From positions 2,046,001-2,110,000 of the forward strand of contig NW_027445625.1 in the NCBI RefSeq assembly GCF_035582795.1: a stretch of 64,000 nt of DNA, read 5' to 3'. The stretch's first letter is position 1. Each line of letters opens with the position of its first letter. Below, piece by piece: positions 32,938 through 42,760 of the stretch. Origin of the DNA: Mycteria americana (Eukaryota; Chordata; Aves; Ciconiiformes; Ciconiidae). The translations under genes and the position numbers were made by a program. The notes beneath the pieces were generated by a model. It was not told the origin of the DNA, ran no database searches, and saw only the letters and a program-made list of their open reading frames with translations.

Positions 32938-34213
32938 TGTGACTGTTGCGTTAAAAGAGTTACTGTCAGGTAGGAGTCTGAGGAGTGGCTGGACGGGGAA
33001 CACTCCCGTTGAGTCAGGAGGTTCAGACAGGACCCCCTTGCTTTCTAAACTCCTTCTCAGAGAGGAGGCTAGGTGCGGCTAAGTCCAGTCTTAGTCTCAG
33101 ACTTGGTCAACGGTTTGTTTTCGAAGGACTGTATATGCAGCCACTCATCAGTTTTAAGGCGACAGCATGAATTTACAACGTGATAAGTCCGGTCGTGTTT
33201 AGGGAACTGAACTTCACGATTACGCATTCACTAATAACGCGCTGCACTCCCAGTCTAGTCGTGTTGCATGAAGTATCACGGCCACACTGAGAGTCTGGTC
33301 ATGTTCAATAACTACCACGGCTAGTTTAATGAAGAGTGCAGTTTATGAGAGCAACAGACACGCAGCTTCTTTGGGTTACCGGTGATAAATTCACTGTCTG
33401 CAAAGCACGTGCAGATACCAAGAGTATGAGTGACACTGCTGGCTATAAATGCGTTAACAGATAATAAAGCAACTCTAGAGAGATTTGTAAGTTTTCTGGG
33501 CAGGCACTTGGAATAACCAAGTGTTCGACTCTTACCCAAAGGCGTCCCGATGTGGGGGAAGAGAGGCTCAGGCCGTCGCCTGATCCCAGAGGTTGGAGTG
33601 GTACACGATGGTGTCTTCCCTAACATTGTCTTTCTCTTAAGCCATTTTATACTATCTTTCACCTTTTGGGTGGAGCTTGAGTGACTCTAGTCATACATAC
33701 CTTTGTTTAGGATTGGTGTACAGTTTTCTGGCTTTGCTTTTCAAGGTATAAGCTGGGAAAATTCAGAGCACAAGCTCAGTGAGGGGCGGTCGCACCTTGG
33801 AGGCGGGTAGCTTTTGGGATGGAGGTGTGTTTTGGTATTGTAATGATGTTATAATGAGCAAAGTTCACCAAAGGACAGCATTTTGTCAAAAATGTGGCAG
33901 GCTGTTGGCCCAGGGTAGTAAATATGCAGCTTATCAGTTCCATGACACCTTTAAGTTCACATATTATTACAGAGCCTGGCCGCGGCGTCTCCACAGCGCT
34001 GCACACTCTGAACAGTACCTCTTAGAGTCAGCACACCAAGTTCCCCTGGCGTCACCGACGTCGAAGGTTACAGGCCTAGGGAACTTCCATGGAATGGATC
34101 CCTTGCATGTCAGCCGCATTCCACCCGGGAAGCTTCTTCAATGCTGTACCTTACGTAAAGGTGTGAATATAAGTTTAATTTCTAAGTAAGTCACCCCCAG
34201 CAATTATCCCACA
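32938..34213 (-). mobile_element. ERV LTR, fuller copy with a TATA element
   Basis: The candidate LTR runs from TGTGACTG to CCCACA, about 1276 bp. On minus, AGTATAAAATGGC at about 33654-33642 is a good promoter TATA. The AATAAA of S1a (3492-3487) is altered here (TTTATGA on plus). The element runs antisense to the OR pseudogene it interrupts. About 520 bases of it are missing in S1a. The PPT would be the purine-rich GGGGTGGATTA stretch just before it on minus. Confidence 0.6.
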
Positions 34214-34245
34214 TAATCCACCCCGTGGCTAGAGTCACTCAAGCT

Positions 34246-35365
34246 TCACGATATTTGGAATGCCTCGGGTGTGTCCCATATGCTCTCGTGGTGAGGATTA
34301 TCGAGTACGTAGACACCTTGTGGGGATATTTGATGAGCCAGATGCTTCACCATAGTCCAACGTCTAACATCCAGCGCAATGGTTAGAATGAAGGATAACG
34401 CAGTGAGCATTAGCAGAATAACAACTGGATGAAGCATCTTACTGAGAATTCCGGTTGCGGTTGGCGACCATCCTAGCAAAGTGTCCCACCAAGAGTGTGC
34501 TCCACCCTGCTTCACTTGTTCTAAGACGTTATGTATCTCTTCCGCGTCATGGTGGACGGTGACTGATGTCTTATGTCCGTTATTGCGGACGCGTTCCAGC
34601 AGTTGCTTCAGGTCATCGTGTTGTAGGAGTTAATAAGTCTTGATCCAGTGTATAGTCAGCTTGCAGCAGTTGGTGAGCTGTGACAGGAGCTGAACAGTTG
34701 AAGTCGCATCCCATAATTTTGGTAAAATTACAAACCCAAATATTCGAGTGATTACTTATAGCTACAGTAAGGTGATCTACAAATACAAAATCACAAAAGG
34801 TTCTCATGCAAGCGCATCCTTTCCCAATACATACAAGTCCAGTTGCATTATCCCAAATTACTTTTTGAATTTCAGTGGGCAGGGTGCCTTCCTCACCTTC
34901 CCGTCTAATTGTAGCTACTGTAGATTGCATCCACAATTGAGCTTGGACAGAACTAGGAGCTAAAGAAACATTGTTTTGGGTCACAGCAAGTGCATCCACA
35001 ATCAGCTGGTGGTCTTTCTCCTTTTCCTCTCCCCACTGAGGCAATATATGCGATAAGAGCCATTGGTTAGCTCCCAGAGCTGAAAGAGAAGATTGTAAAG
35101 GGTGTTTCAGGGCACTCAAGTCATTGGTTACTGTGGCTAATTTATTAGCAAGTACTTCAGCATCTCTGCTGTTTAAGACTCCCAGTCCCGTTCCTAAGTC
35201 ACCAGTCCCGTCTCTCTTTGATCGTTTTGGAGAGATGAGAGCCTGTTTATGCAACCATGCTGACCATCCTGAGTAAGATGTACTCAGGAATGGTGAACAG
35301 GTAGGTTTAATTGCAGAGATCTCAGTCTGCATGGCTAATTCCACCCGTTTGAGGGAGTATGACAG
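34246..35365 (-). pseudogene. Endogenous retroviral env remnant (SU end plus TM)
   Basis: On minus a frame of about 250 residues (35365-34613) carries an RSKR furin-type cleavage site followed by a glycine-rich fusion-peptide-like segment (DLGTGLGVL). Next come a leucine-rich heptad-like region and a cysteine cluster (CIGKGCACMRTFC, then CNFTKIMGCDFNCS). A stop and frameshift separate this from the membrane anchor frame (34515-34246). Most of the surface subunit is missing, cut by a CR1 at 35366. The remnant is incomplete and cannot yield a working Env. The retroviral genus was not assigned. Confidence 0.75.
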
Positions 35366-36200
35366 ATTATGAGGGAGTAGGGGGATCTTCTTTACACACT
35401 CCAGGACACTGCTGGCCTTGTTTGCCACCAGGTTGCACTGGATCGTGTGGATCGCTGCTGGACCGTGTTTTGCCTTCTGTCCCCCAGCACCAGCAGGGCC
35501 TTTTCTGCAGAGCTGCTCTCTGGCTAGGCAGCGCCCAGACCCTGCCTCTGCAGGGTGTTAGTCTATCCCAGGCGCAGGACCTGGCCATTGTCCTTCTTCT
35601 CTCATGACGTTCCTCACAAGACAGTCCTTCTCCTGAATGCAATCTGAAGGCACAGGAATCGTCCTCCCAGTTTAATGGCATCAACAAATGTGGTCAGAGT
35701 TGCCTCCTCCAGGCCATGGACAGAGGTGTAAAACTGCCCAGGTCCCAGGAGAGTCCCCTGTGCTGTCCCACAATGCCCCACTGTGTCCCAGTGGCCTCCA
35801 GGTAGGGTATGACCCCTTCACCACTGCTCTCTCAGCCCCATCATCCAACTGGTGTTTTGCTCAACTGCTTGTCTATCCCTCCAGACTCTAATGGCCTAAG
35901 ATGGGTACAAGAATATTGAGGGAGACCATGCCAGAAGTCTTGCTGAAGTGGAGGTAAATGCCATCCACTGTTCTCCTGTCGTACACAAATGGAGTTACTT
36001 CATCATGAAAGCAATGAGGTTGGCGAGGCATAGTTTACCCTTGCAGTGTCCATGCTGATGCTCTTCTCTTTCTGGTGCCCAGAAATGTCACCCAGGAGCA
36101 CTCATTCAGTGGCTCACTCCTCATCATATGAACTTGTACAGCCTGTGGTTCCCGGGGTTGCACTTTGGGCCTTTTTCAAAGATGGGTGCAACATTGGTTT
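35366..36200 (-). mobile_element. Old CR1 LINE inside the ERV remnant, antisense
   Basis: It matches 18520-19330 over its length (CCAGGACACTGCTGGCC, CCACTGTTCTCCTGTCGTAC and CATAGTTTACCCTTGCAG). It splits env from the ERV-associated fragment at 36230, so it probably inserted into the provirus. S1a lost it. Confidence 0.6.
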
Positions 36201-36229
36201 GTCCTCACTCACAAGACACCTCTACCAAT

Positions 36230-36570
36230 TCCATGGCCTTTCAAAGGGATAGTCAAAGAAATACCCATCTTGCCCTGTAACTTCATTACCACTATTCTGC
36301 CTGTTATGCAGTGTCTTTAGTTTCGCTACTCTTTCATATACTATCACCTGTCCTGATACAGTGAGTATTTCTAAAATCATCTTTTCAGATGCAGACTGTC
36401 CAGACAAAGGCCCTTTCCATTTTTCTCCTCCCCTAAACCTTTGTTCCTTCAGATACCTCTCACCTATGCAGCTGCTTTAAGCTTCAGGGAGTTAACAGCT
36501 CGCCTGTCTTTCAGTAGTCTAATTGTCTCTTTAGCCAACTCTTGAATTATGTTCATATCTATGTCATCAT
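36230..36570 (-). mobile_element. ERV-associated fragment, copy 2
   Basis: This near-identical copy of 4490-4800 keeps the same minus-strand frame (VYERVAKLKTLHNRQ and EVTGQDGYFFDY). No domain was recognised. Confidence 0.45.
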
Positions 36571-37097
36571 ATCGATCATATCTATCGGGGGGTGTGGCCT
36601 GCTCTTCAGGGGCGGGGCCAGCAGGGGCACGGGGTCAAGGCAGCGGAAGCGCAAGTGACGCTTGGCAGGCTGGCAGCTCCCGAGGCCTGACCCCGTCATG
36701 ATCTCAGCAGTGAGGTAACGTTGCACCTCTGAATGGCAGAGGCCAGCTGGAGGAGCGGTGCTAGAGGAGGCTTGGAAGCAAAGCTGACTTTGTCCTGGAA
36801 GGCGAGGCTGCGGTGTGACAATTCAATCCAGCGCTCGGCCGGTGGCTGGTCCCAGGGAAATGGCGCTGGAGCCCCGGTGCTCCTGCCGTGGCCCGGGCAG
36901 TGCTGCGGGGTGTGCAGCTGCCCCTCCTGAGCGCCCCGTGGCTGCCCACAGCACTCAGAGCAGCAAGGCCCTGCTGGGACTGGGGAGAGTGCAAGTGTCG
37001 CAGGTCCAGGGAGCCCCTGCCACTTGGGCTGGCACCTTTTGGGCCAGGGAGCCGTCCGAGGACGCAGGCAGCACAGCCTGTAGCAAAGGGAGAGAGC
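36571..37097. other. GC-rich stretch, nothing recognised
   Basis: This is a copy of 4801-5361. Confidence 0.45.
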
Positions 37098-37102
37098 CGC
37101 CT

Positions 37103-37666
37103 TGTCGAGGTTTAACCCCAGCCAGCAACTACGCACCACACAGTCGCTCGCTCACTCTCCCCTAGTGGGATGGGGGAGAGAATCAGAAGAGTAAAAGTGA
37201 GAAAACTCGTGGGTTGAGCTAAAGACAGCTTAATAAGTAAAGCAAAAGCCATGCACGCAAGCAAAGCAAAGCAAGGAATTCATGCACTACTTCCCATGGG
37301 CAGGCAGGTGTTCAGCCATCTCCAGGAAAACAGGCTCCATCACGCGTAATGGTTACTTGGGAAGACAAACGCCATCACTCTGAACATCCCCCCTCTTCCT
37401 TCTTCTTCCCCAGCTTTATATACTGAGCATGACGTCATATGGTCTGGAATAGCCCTTTGGTCAGTTTGGATCAGCTGTCTTGGCTGTGCCCCCCCCAACT
37501 TCTTGTGCACCTGGCAGAGCATGGGAAGCTGAAAAGTCCTTGACCAGAGCAGCAACAACTACAACATCAGTGTGTTATCAACACTGTTTTCAGCACAAAT
37601 CCAAACCATAGCCCCATACCAGCCACTATCAAGAAAATTAACTCTATCCCAGCCAAAACCAGCACA
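37103..37666 (-). mobile_element. Solo LTR, avian ERVL-type, with 5-bp TSD
   Basis: This is the duplicate of 5367-5930 and has the same CGCCT target duplication at 37098-37102 and 37667-37671. TGACGTCA lies at 37430-37437. Confidence 0.93.
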
Positions 37667-37889
37667 CGCCTGCAGTTGTCTGCCTGCAGAGTGGCCGCCT
37701 TTCACCAGGGAATGAAACCAGGGACAAGGAGCACTAGTTCGGAGTCAGCCTGTGGCTGTATCCTGGGGGGCAGATAAGATTCCTTGGAAATGAACCTGTA
37801 AGAGACCAGGTGCTTTGCTACATGAGTCTCACGGACACAGTCCTGTCCCTGGGAAGAGTAGAAAAGAAACCCTCAGCAACCCAAATGTT

Positions 37890-38356
37890 CATGCAATGCC
37901 TGCAGCTATTGGGTGGAGAAGGGACAGACCTTGCCTCTCTGATGGCATCTGATGGCTGATGCCTCTGACTGAAGGCATTAGTCAGTGGCACACAGGCACC
38001 AAATCTCCTTCTCTGCGATGCCATCTGGGGTGTCTGTCATGCACCCACCCTGAATGGCAACTGCTTTCCCGTATGTCCTGCGCTGTTCCCGACAGCCCTG
38101 GCACCTCATGTGGCTCTATGGCCCTGGATTTGAACATTAAATTGAACATCTGCCCTGAATTCTGTCATGCAGCCTGGGGATGAACATGAACCACCTGCCA
38201 AGGTAGTCAGTGGAGATCTAGTAAATGCAGGTGATGGAGGGAGACTGAGCTCTGCCTATGGCACATGACTCCATACTGTCAGATGAATAACGCTATAGGC
38301 CGCCCTGAACGGAATGAGTAGGGACATGTTCCGTTGCCCTTAATTTGGGCAACAGC
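37890..38356. other. OR14 unit upstream flank
   Basis: It is paralogous to 7500-7940 (for example GATGCCATCTGGGGTGTCTG against GATGCCATCTAGGGTGTCTG). No gene was seen. Confidence 0.55.
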
Positions 38357-38403
38357 TGTCATTGTCATTGTCATTGTCGTTGTCATTGTCATTGTCATTG
38401 TCA

Positions 38404-38450
<47 letters not shown>

Positions 38451-38458
38451 ATTGTCAT
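38357..38458. repeat. Hexanucleotide microsatellite (GTCATT/GTCGTT)
   Basis: About 17 tandem hexamers occur, with an interrupted block structure of GTCATT units, a run of GTCGTT units, then GTCATT again. The paralogs at 7940 and 54590 have a single GTCATT, so it expanded in this unit only. Confidence 0.95.
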
Positions 38459-38589
38459 TCAGTTGACCAAAGGAAATGCCCAGCTGCTTCCAAGAGATGC
38501 CCCAGGGTGTTGCGCTGTCTCTATGAACTACTCCATTTGAGTTTGCAGGTACCTGCAGATACCTTCAACCACCTCACATGGTTCAGAGC

Positions 38590-39153
38590 TGTCCTGGTTT
38601 CAGCTGAGACAGAGTTAATTTTCTTCGTAGCGGCTGGTATGGGGCTATGTTTTGGATTTGTGCTGAAGACAGTGTTGATAATACAGAGATGTTTTAGTTG
38701 CTGCTGTACTAGTCAAGGACTTTTCAGCTTCCCGTGCTCTGCCAGGTGCAGAAGAAGATGGGAGGGGACACAGCCAGGACAGTTGATCCAAACTGACCAA
38801 AGGGCTATTCCATACCACATGACATCATGTTCAGTATATAAAGCTGGGGAAGAAGAAGGAAGGGGGGACATTTGGAGTGATGCCGTTTGTCTTCCCAAGT
38901 AACCATTACGCGTGATGGAGCCCTGCTTTCCTGGAGATGGCTGAACACCTCCCTGCCCAAGGGAAGTAGTGAATTAATTCCTTACTTTGCTTTGCTTGTG
39001 TGCGTGGCTTTTGCTTTACCTATTAAACTGTCTTTATCTCAACCCTCAAGTTTTCTTACTTTTGCTCTTCCGATTCTCTCCCCCATCCCACCGAGGGGGA
39101 GTGAGCGAGCGGCTGCGTGGTGCTTAGTTGCCGGCTGGGGCTAAACCACGACA
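38590..39153 (+). mobile_element. Complete solo LTR, ERVL-type, with 5-bp TSD
   Basis: The 564-bp element runs from TGTCCTGG to CACGACA, with AGAGC at 38585-38589 repeated exactly at 39154-39158. It shows a CRE-like TGACATCA (38820), the TATA box AGTATATAAAG (38833-38843), and a TATTAAACTG poly(A) region. It lies 750 bases upstream of the predicted OR exon, in sense orientation. The paralogous units lack it, so it inserted after they diverged. Confidence 0.95.
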
Positions 39154-39158
39154 AGAGC

Positions 39159-39749
39159 CCTCACATGTCACCAGGTGTTTGGCTCTGAACAGCTCACTCC
39201 TGCCTTCCATCTCAATTAAGTAGCATGGGGGCTGAGACAAGGAGCTCCCATGCAGGTGGCTATTCTGTGCACATCTGAACTGAGGCAAGAGGAATCCCAC
39301 CTCCTGTGGGTTTGTGGCAGGCATGAGAGGGAGTTGAGTCACCTTCCAGCCCAAATAGAAACCCAGGGTAAGATGCCTTGACTGACCCAGCTGCATCCTT
39401 TCCTTGAGCAGTGGGGGTAAAGAATTCCTCCCTGTCAGTGTTGGGGTGTCCTCCCTAATGATGGACAAGAAAAGGTGATTATAGGAGCTACCTCTGTCCC
39501 TGAGAAGTGAAATGACCCTGCTAGAAATCAGTGTCTCTCGCCAGCTGAGGGAGGGAACATCAGTGGTTCCTTCAGCCTGTTTCACAGCAGGTTCCCCTGC
39601 AGCCCCAGGGACACCTGGAGGGAGCCCAGAGGGAGCAGAGAAAGAGATGCCTTGGGCTGGTCCTCTGCTGCTGGGCTGGGCTGGGCTCCTGGCATGGAGG
39701 GAGCTCATGGCAAGCGGGCAGCGCTGCAGAGAGCGAGCTCTGCCCAGGA
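39159..39749. other. OR14 promoter-proximal flank
   Basis: It is paralogous to 8110-8560 (CCTCCTGTGGGTTTGTGGCA shared). No coding gene was seen; a long antisense open frame here is not conserved. Confidence 0.5.
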
Positions 39750-39897
39750 GCAGCTCCTCTGCAAAGAGCAGCAGGGCTGGGGGCACTGCCTGCAGGTGCC
39801 GAGGGGAGATGAGCGAGGCAGAGGGGTTAAAGACAGTCAGGAATGGGAGGACAGAGGACATCTCACTGGTGGAGAAATCTTCACAGCCCTTGACATG
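39750..39897 (+). other. Predicted 5' noncoding exon of the OR14 at 41668
   Basis: It ends ATG before GTAAGTG (donor at 39898). With the acceptor CCTCCTTTGGCAG ending at 41644 it gives a 1747-bp intron. The donor hexamer is kept in all five OR14 units. The 5' end is arbitrary. Confidence 0.5.
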
Positions 39898-41667
39898 GTA
39901 AGTGTCTGGGTGCAGGGCAACGGAGCTGCAGTTCCTGGAAAGATCTCCTAAAGCTGGCACATCCCACAAACTGTGAGATCTTTCAAGAGGACTCTCACCG
40001 TTTCTCCAGTGTAGAGGAGAAGGAGGTGTTGCAGAGCAGGGTTTCCCTGCTGCACTGTCAGAGGGGCAGGGCATGATGGCTGCCTTCTCCCAGGGACGGC
40101 TGCAGGGGTGTGCAGCCGTGTGTGCAGGCAGGGGTGCCCAGGGCTGTCCTTCAGAGCAGGGTCCCTGTGCCCCAGGGGGCTGTGTGCCAGGGCAGGGGCT
40201 CTGCCACCTGCCAGGGTCAGTGCTCAGCCTGCTTGGGGAGCTCCCCACAGCGCTGCGGCCAGAAGCTGGGGGTGGAAAAAAGAACCTTTGGCAGGGCAGG
40301 GTCCTTCTGCTGTCGAGAGAGTGCTGCATGGGTCAGGGCTGCTCACAGCTCCAGATCTCCACAGGATATTGGCAGAAGCAGCTTTTATAGAAGCCCATCA
40401 AGGCAGGGCCGTCTGTAGGGGAAGGAGCCTGTGCTTTCAGTCTCCTACTCTTGTTTGTCTGGGTGGGGAATTGGACATGAAAAGTCCTCTCTTGGTTGTG
40501 GAGGAGACACTTCAACTCCAAATCTTTTTTCCCTTAGAGGCGAATACATTTGAGTGTATAAAAATGAAGACCCCCATGGCTTGCAGACAGCCCCAGCATC
40601 ACCTTTCCAGGCTCCTCAGGGTTGAGCTGATGATCCCATCATAGCCTGCACACCCAGAGATGCCCCTGGGCAGTGCCCTGCTGCTGGGAGGTGTCTGCAG
40701 GGCAGAGGTGATCACTCATCAGGTGGGACGGGGTCTGTGAGCAGTGGCAGGGAGGAGGCGTGGGGACGGGGAAACAGCTCCTGGCAGGGACAGCTCCAGG
40801 CAGCAGAGACATGGGCAGGGGCTGAGGTAGAACTGCGACCAGAAGTGCTGTGTGAAGGGAATTGGGGCACCTCCCTGCCATCCTTTGCAGTGCAGATGCT
40901 TCCCCAGAGCAGCCCCTGGTCTCCTCTTCCACCCAGTAGAGCTTCTGCCCTCCAGGCTGTAGGGACTTTGGTTGAGTCACATCCTTAGCAGCTAAATCCT
41001 AAGAAGGAGAAACTCACAAGTTCTGTGACTTCTCTTTGTCTGTCCCTGTCCTCCCTCAGCAGCAGCACTGGGGCATTTCTCCGTCGTTCCCTCCTGTCCA
41101 TGCTGCCTTTGTTCTGCCCCTCACACTCTCTGAAGCAAGGGGGGTTCAGGTGCAGCTCACGCACCAGTGCTGCAGGTCTTGCCATGCAGTTGTGTCCACG
41201 GGAGCAAAGCCCATCAGCCTGTGTGAACCTGTGGGTCTGTGGAGAGTGCAGTGTGTGGGGCTGAGGTGGGAGCTGTCTCTGCTCAGGTCACAACAGTTTT
41301 AGCACATCCAGGAGTTTCCCTGGGGTTGCCCTGCTGGAAGATGCTGAGCAGCTCCTCTTCATTTTAGTGGCTAACATCTGAGGGAAACAGTGAATTTCAG
41401 GAGCTGTCACCCCCTTTCCCAGGTGCCTGCAGCTATACAGCAGGGATGACTGCTTGGGAGCACGTGGGCAGAGCCCTGCTCCTAATGGCACATTTGGCCA
41501 GCACAAACCAGAATGCCAGCCAGGGAGATGTATGAAGGTGCTGAAAGGAAGGGGAGGGACAATCTGTGTTTGGTGGGGGAGGGAATGGAAAGCTAGTTTG
41601 TCAGAGCAGTCCTAACTTGTGAATGTGATTTCCTCCTTTGGCAGTACCTCATGAACACAGGGATGAG

Positions 41668-42603
41668 ATGTCCAACAGCAGCTCCATCACCAAGTTCCTC
41701 CTCCTGGTGTTTGCAGACTCGTGGGAGTTGCAGCTCTTGCACTTCTGGCTCTTCCTGGGCATCTACCTGGCTGCCCTCCTGGGCAATGGCCTCATCATTG
41801 CCGCCGTAGCCTGCGACCACCGCCTCCACACCCCCATGTACTTCTTCCTGCTCAACCTCTCCCTTCTTGATCTTGGCTGCATCTCCACCACTCTCCCCAA
41901 AGCCATGGCCAATTGCCTGTGGGACACCAGGGCCATCTCCTACCAAGGGTGTGTGGTCCAACTCTTTTTCTTTTTCTCTTTTATGTCAGCAGAGTGTTCT
42001 CTCCTCACTGTCATGGCCTATGACCGCTACGTTGCCATCTGCAAACCCCTGCACTACGGGACCCTCCTGGGCAGCAGAGCTTGTGTCCACATGGCAGCAG
42101 CTGCCTGGGGCAGTGGGTTTCTCAATTCCCTCCTGCACACTGCCAATACATTTTCACTACCACTCTGCCAGGGCAATGCTGTGGACCAGTTCTTCTGTGA
42201 AATCCCCCAGATCCTCAAGCTCTCCTGCTCAGATGCCTACCTCAGGGAAGCTGGGCTGCTTCTGGTTAGTGCCCTTTTAGCATTTGGGTGTTTTGTTTTC
42301 ATTGTGGTGTCCTACGTGCAGATCTTCAGGGCCGTGCTGAGGATCCCCTCTAAGCAGGGACGGCACAAAGCCTTTTCCACGTGCCTCCCTCACCTGGCTG
42401 TGGTCTCCCTGTTTATCAGCACTGGCATCTTTGCCCACCTGAAGCCCCTCTCCATCTCCTTCGCATCCCTGGACCTGGTGGTGTCATTTCTGTACTCGGT
42501 GGTGCCTCCAGCAGTGAACCCCCTCATCTACAGCATGAGGAACCAGGAGCTCAAGGATGCCCTCTGGAAACTGGCCCAATGCATGCTGTTTCACCGACAA
42601 TAA
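41668..42603 (+). CDS. Olfactory receptor family 14-like, intact
   Basis: This is a full 311-residue class II OR with no lesion. It begins MSNSSS with an N-glycosylation sequon and has TM1 GN (39-40), LHTPMYFF, the TM3 cysteine at 95 (GCVVQ), MAYDRYVAIC with DRY at 119-121, a second loop SLPLCQGN with Cys166, 177 and 187 present, KAFSTCLPHL in TM6, and NPLIY at 284-288. It should couple odorant binding to G-olf in olfactory cilia. The ATG at 41668 was preferred to 41638 because the latter lies upstream of the acceptor at 41644. It is head to head with the OR at 27632-28567 across the S1b block. TM3 has a distinctive run of phenylalanines (LFFFFSF). Confidence 0.96.
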   Translation: MSNSSSITKFLLLVFADSWELQLLHFWLFLGIYLAALLGNGLIIAAVACDHRLHTPMYFFLLNLSLLDLGCISTTLPKAMANCLWDTRAISYQGCVVQLFFFFSFMSAECSLLTVMAYDRYVAICKPLHYGTLLGSRACVHMAAAAWGSGFLNSLLHTANTFSLPLCQGNAVDQFFCEIPQILKLSCSDAYLREAGLLLVSALLAFGCFVFIVVSYVQIFRAVLRIPSKQGRHKAFSTCLPHLAVVSLFISTGIFAHLKPLSISFASLDLVVSFLYSVVPPAVNPLIYSMRNQELKDALWKLAQCMLFHRQ

Positions 42604-42754
42604 CCTGCCTCCGCTAGTCACCCCATTTCCCAGAGTTTATCTCAGGCCACAAGTCCTCTTTTTTCTCATGTGATAATTATTATTAAAGAGAATTTTCTGT
42701 GTTTGTACTTCTTGTCTTGAGGTTTTATCCTGTTGTGTCTGACCCTTGCTTTTC

Positions 42755-42760
42755 AATAAA
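42755..42760 (+). terminator. Poly(A) signal AATAAA of the OR14 at 41668
   Basis: It lies 152 bases after the stop, in conserved 3' flank. Confidence 0.6.

Larger units (their letters stand above)
29845..37890. repeat. Segmental duplication block S1b (partner 1-6150)
   Basis: It is the longer copy, retaining the full ERV LTR, more of env and a CR1 that S1a lost. It starts inside the 5' intron of the minus-strand OR14 unit and ends where the plus-strand OR14 unit begins at about 37890. Confidence 0.93.

Noticed and set aside
38334-38540. Open frame with Val/Ile repeats
   Set aside because: It is the translation of the hexamer microsatellite.
39124-40329. A 401-codon antisense open frame
   Set aside because: It spans the end of an LTR, the predicted OR 5' exon and flank. 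It is not kept in the paralogous units at 8110-9000 or 54750-55600, has no recognisable domain and is explained by GC-rich composition.
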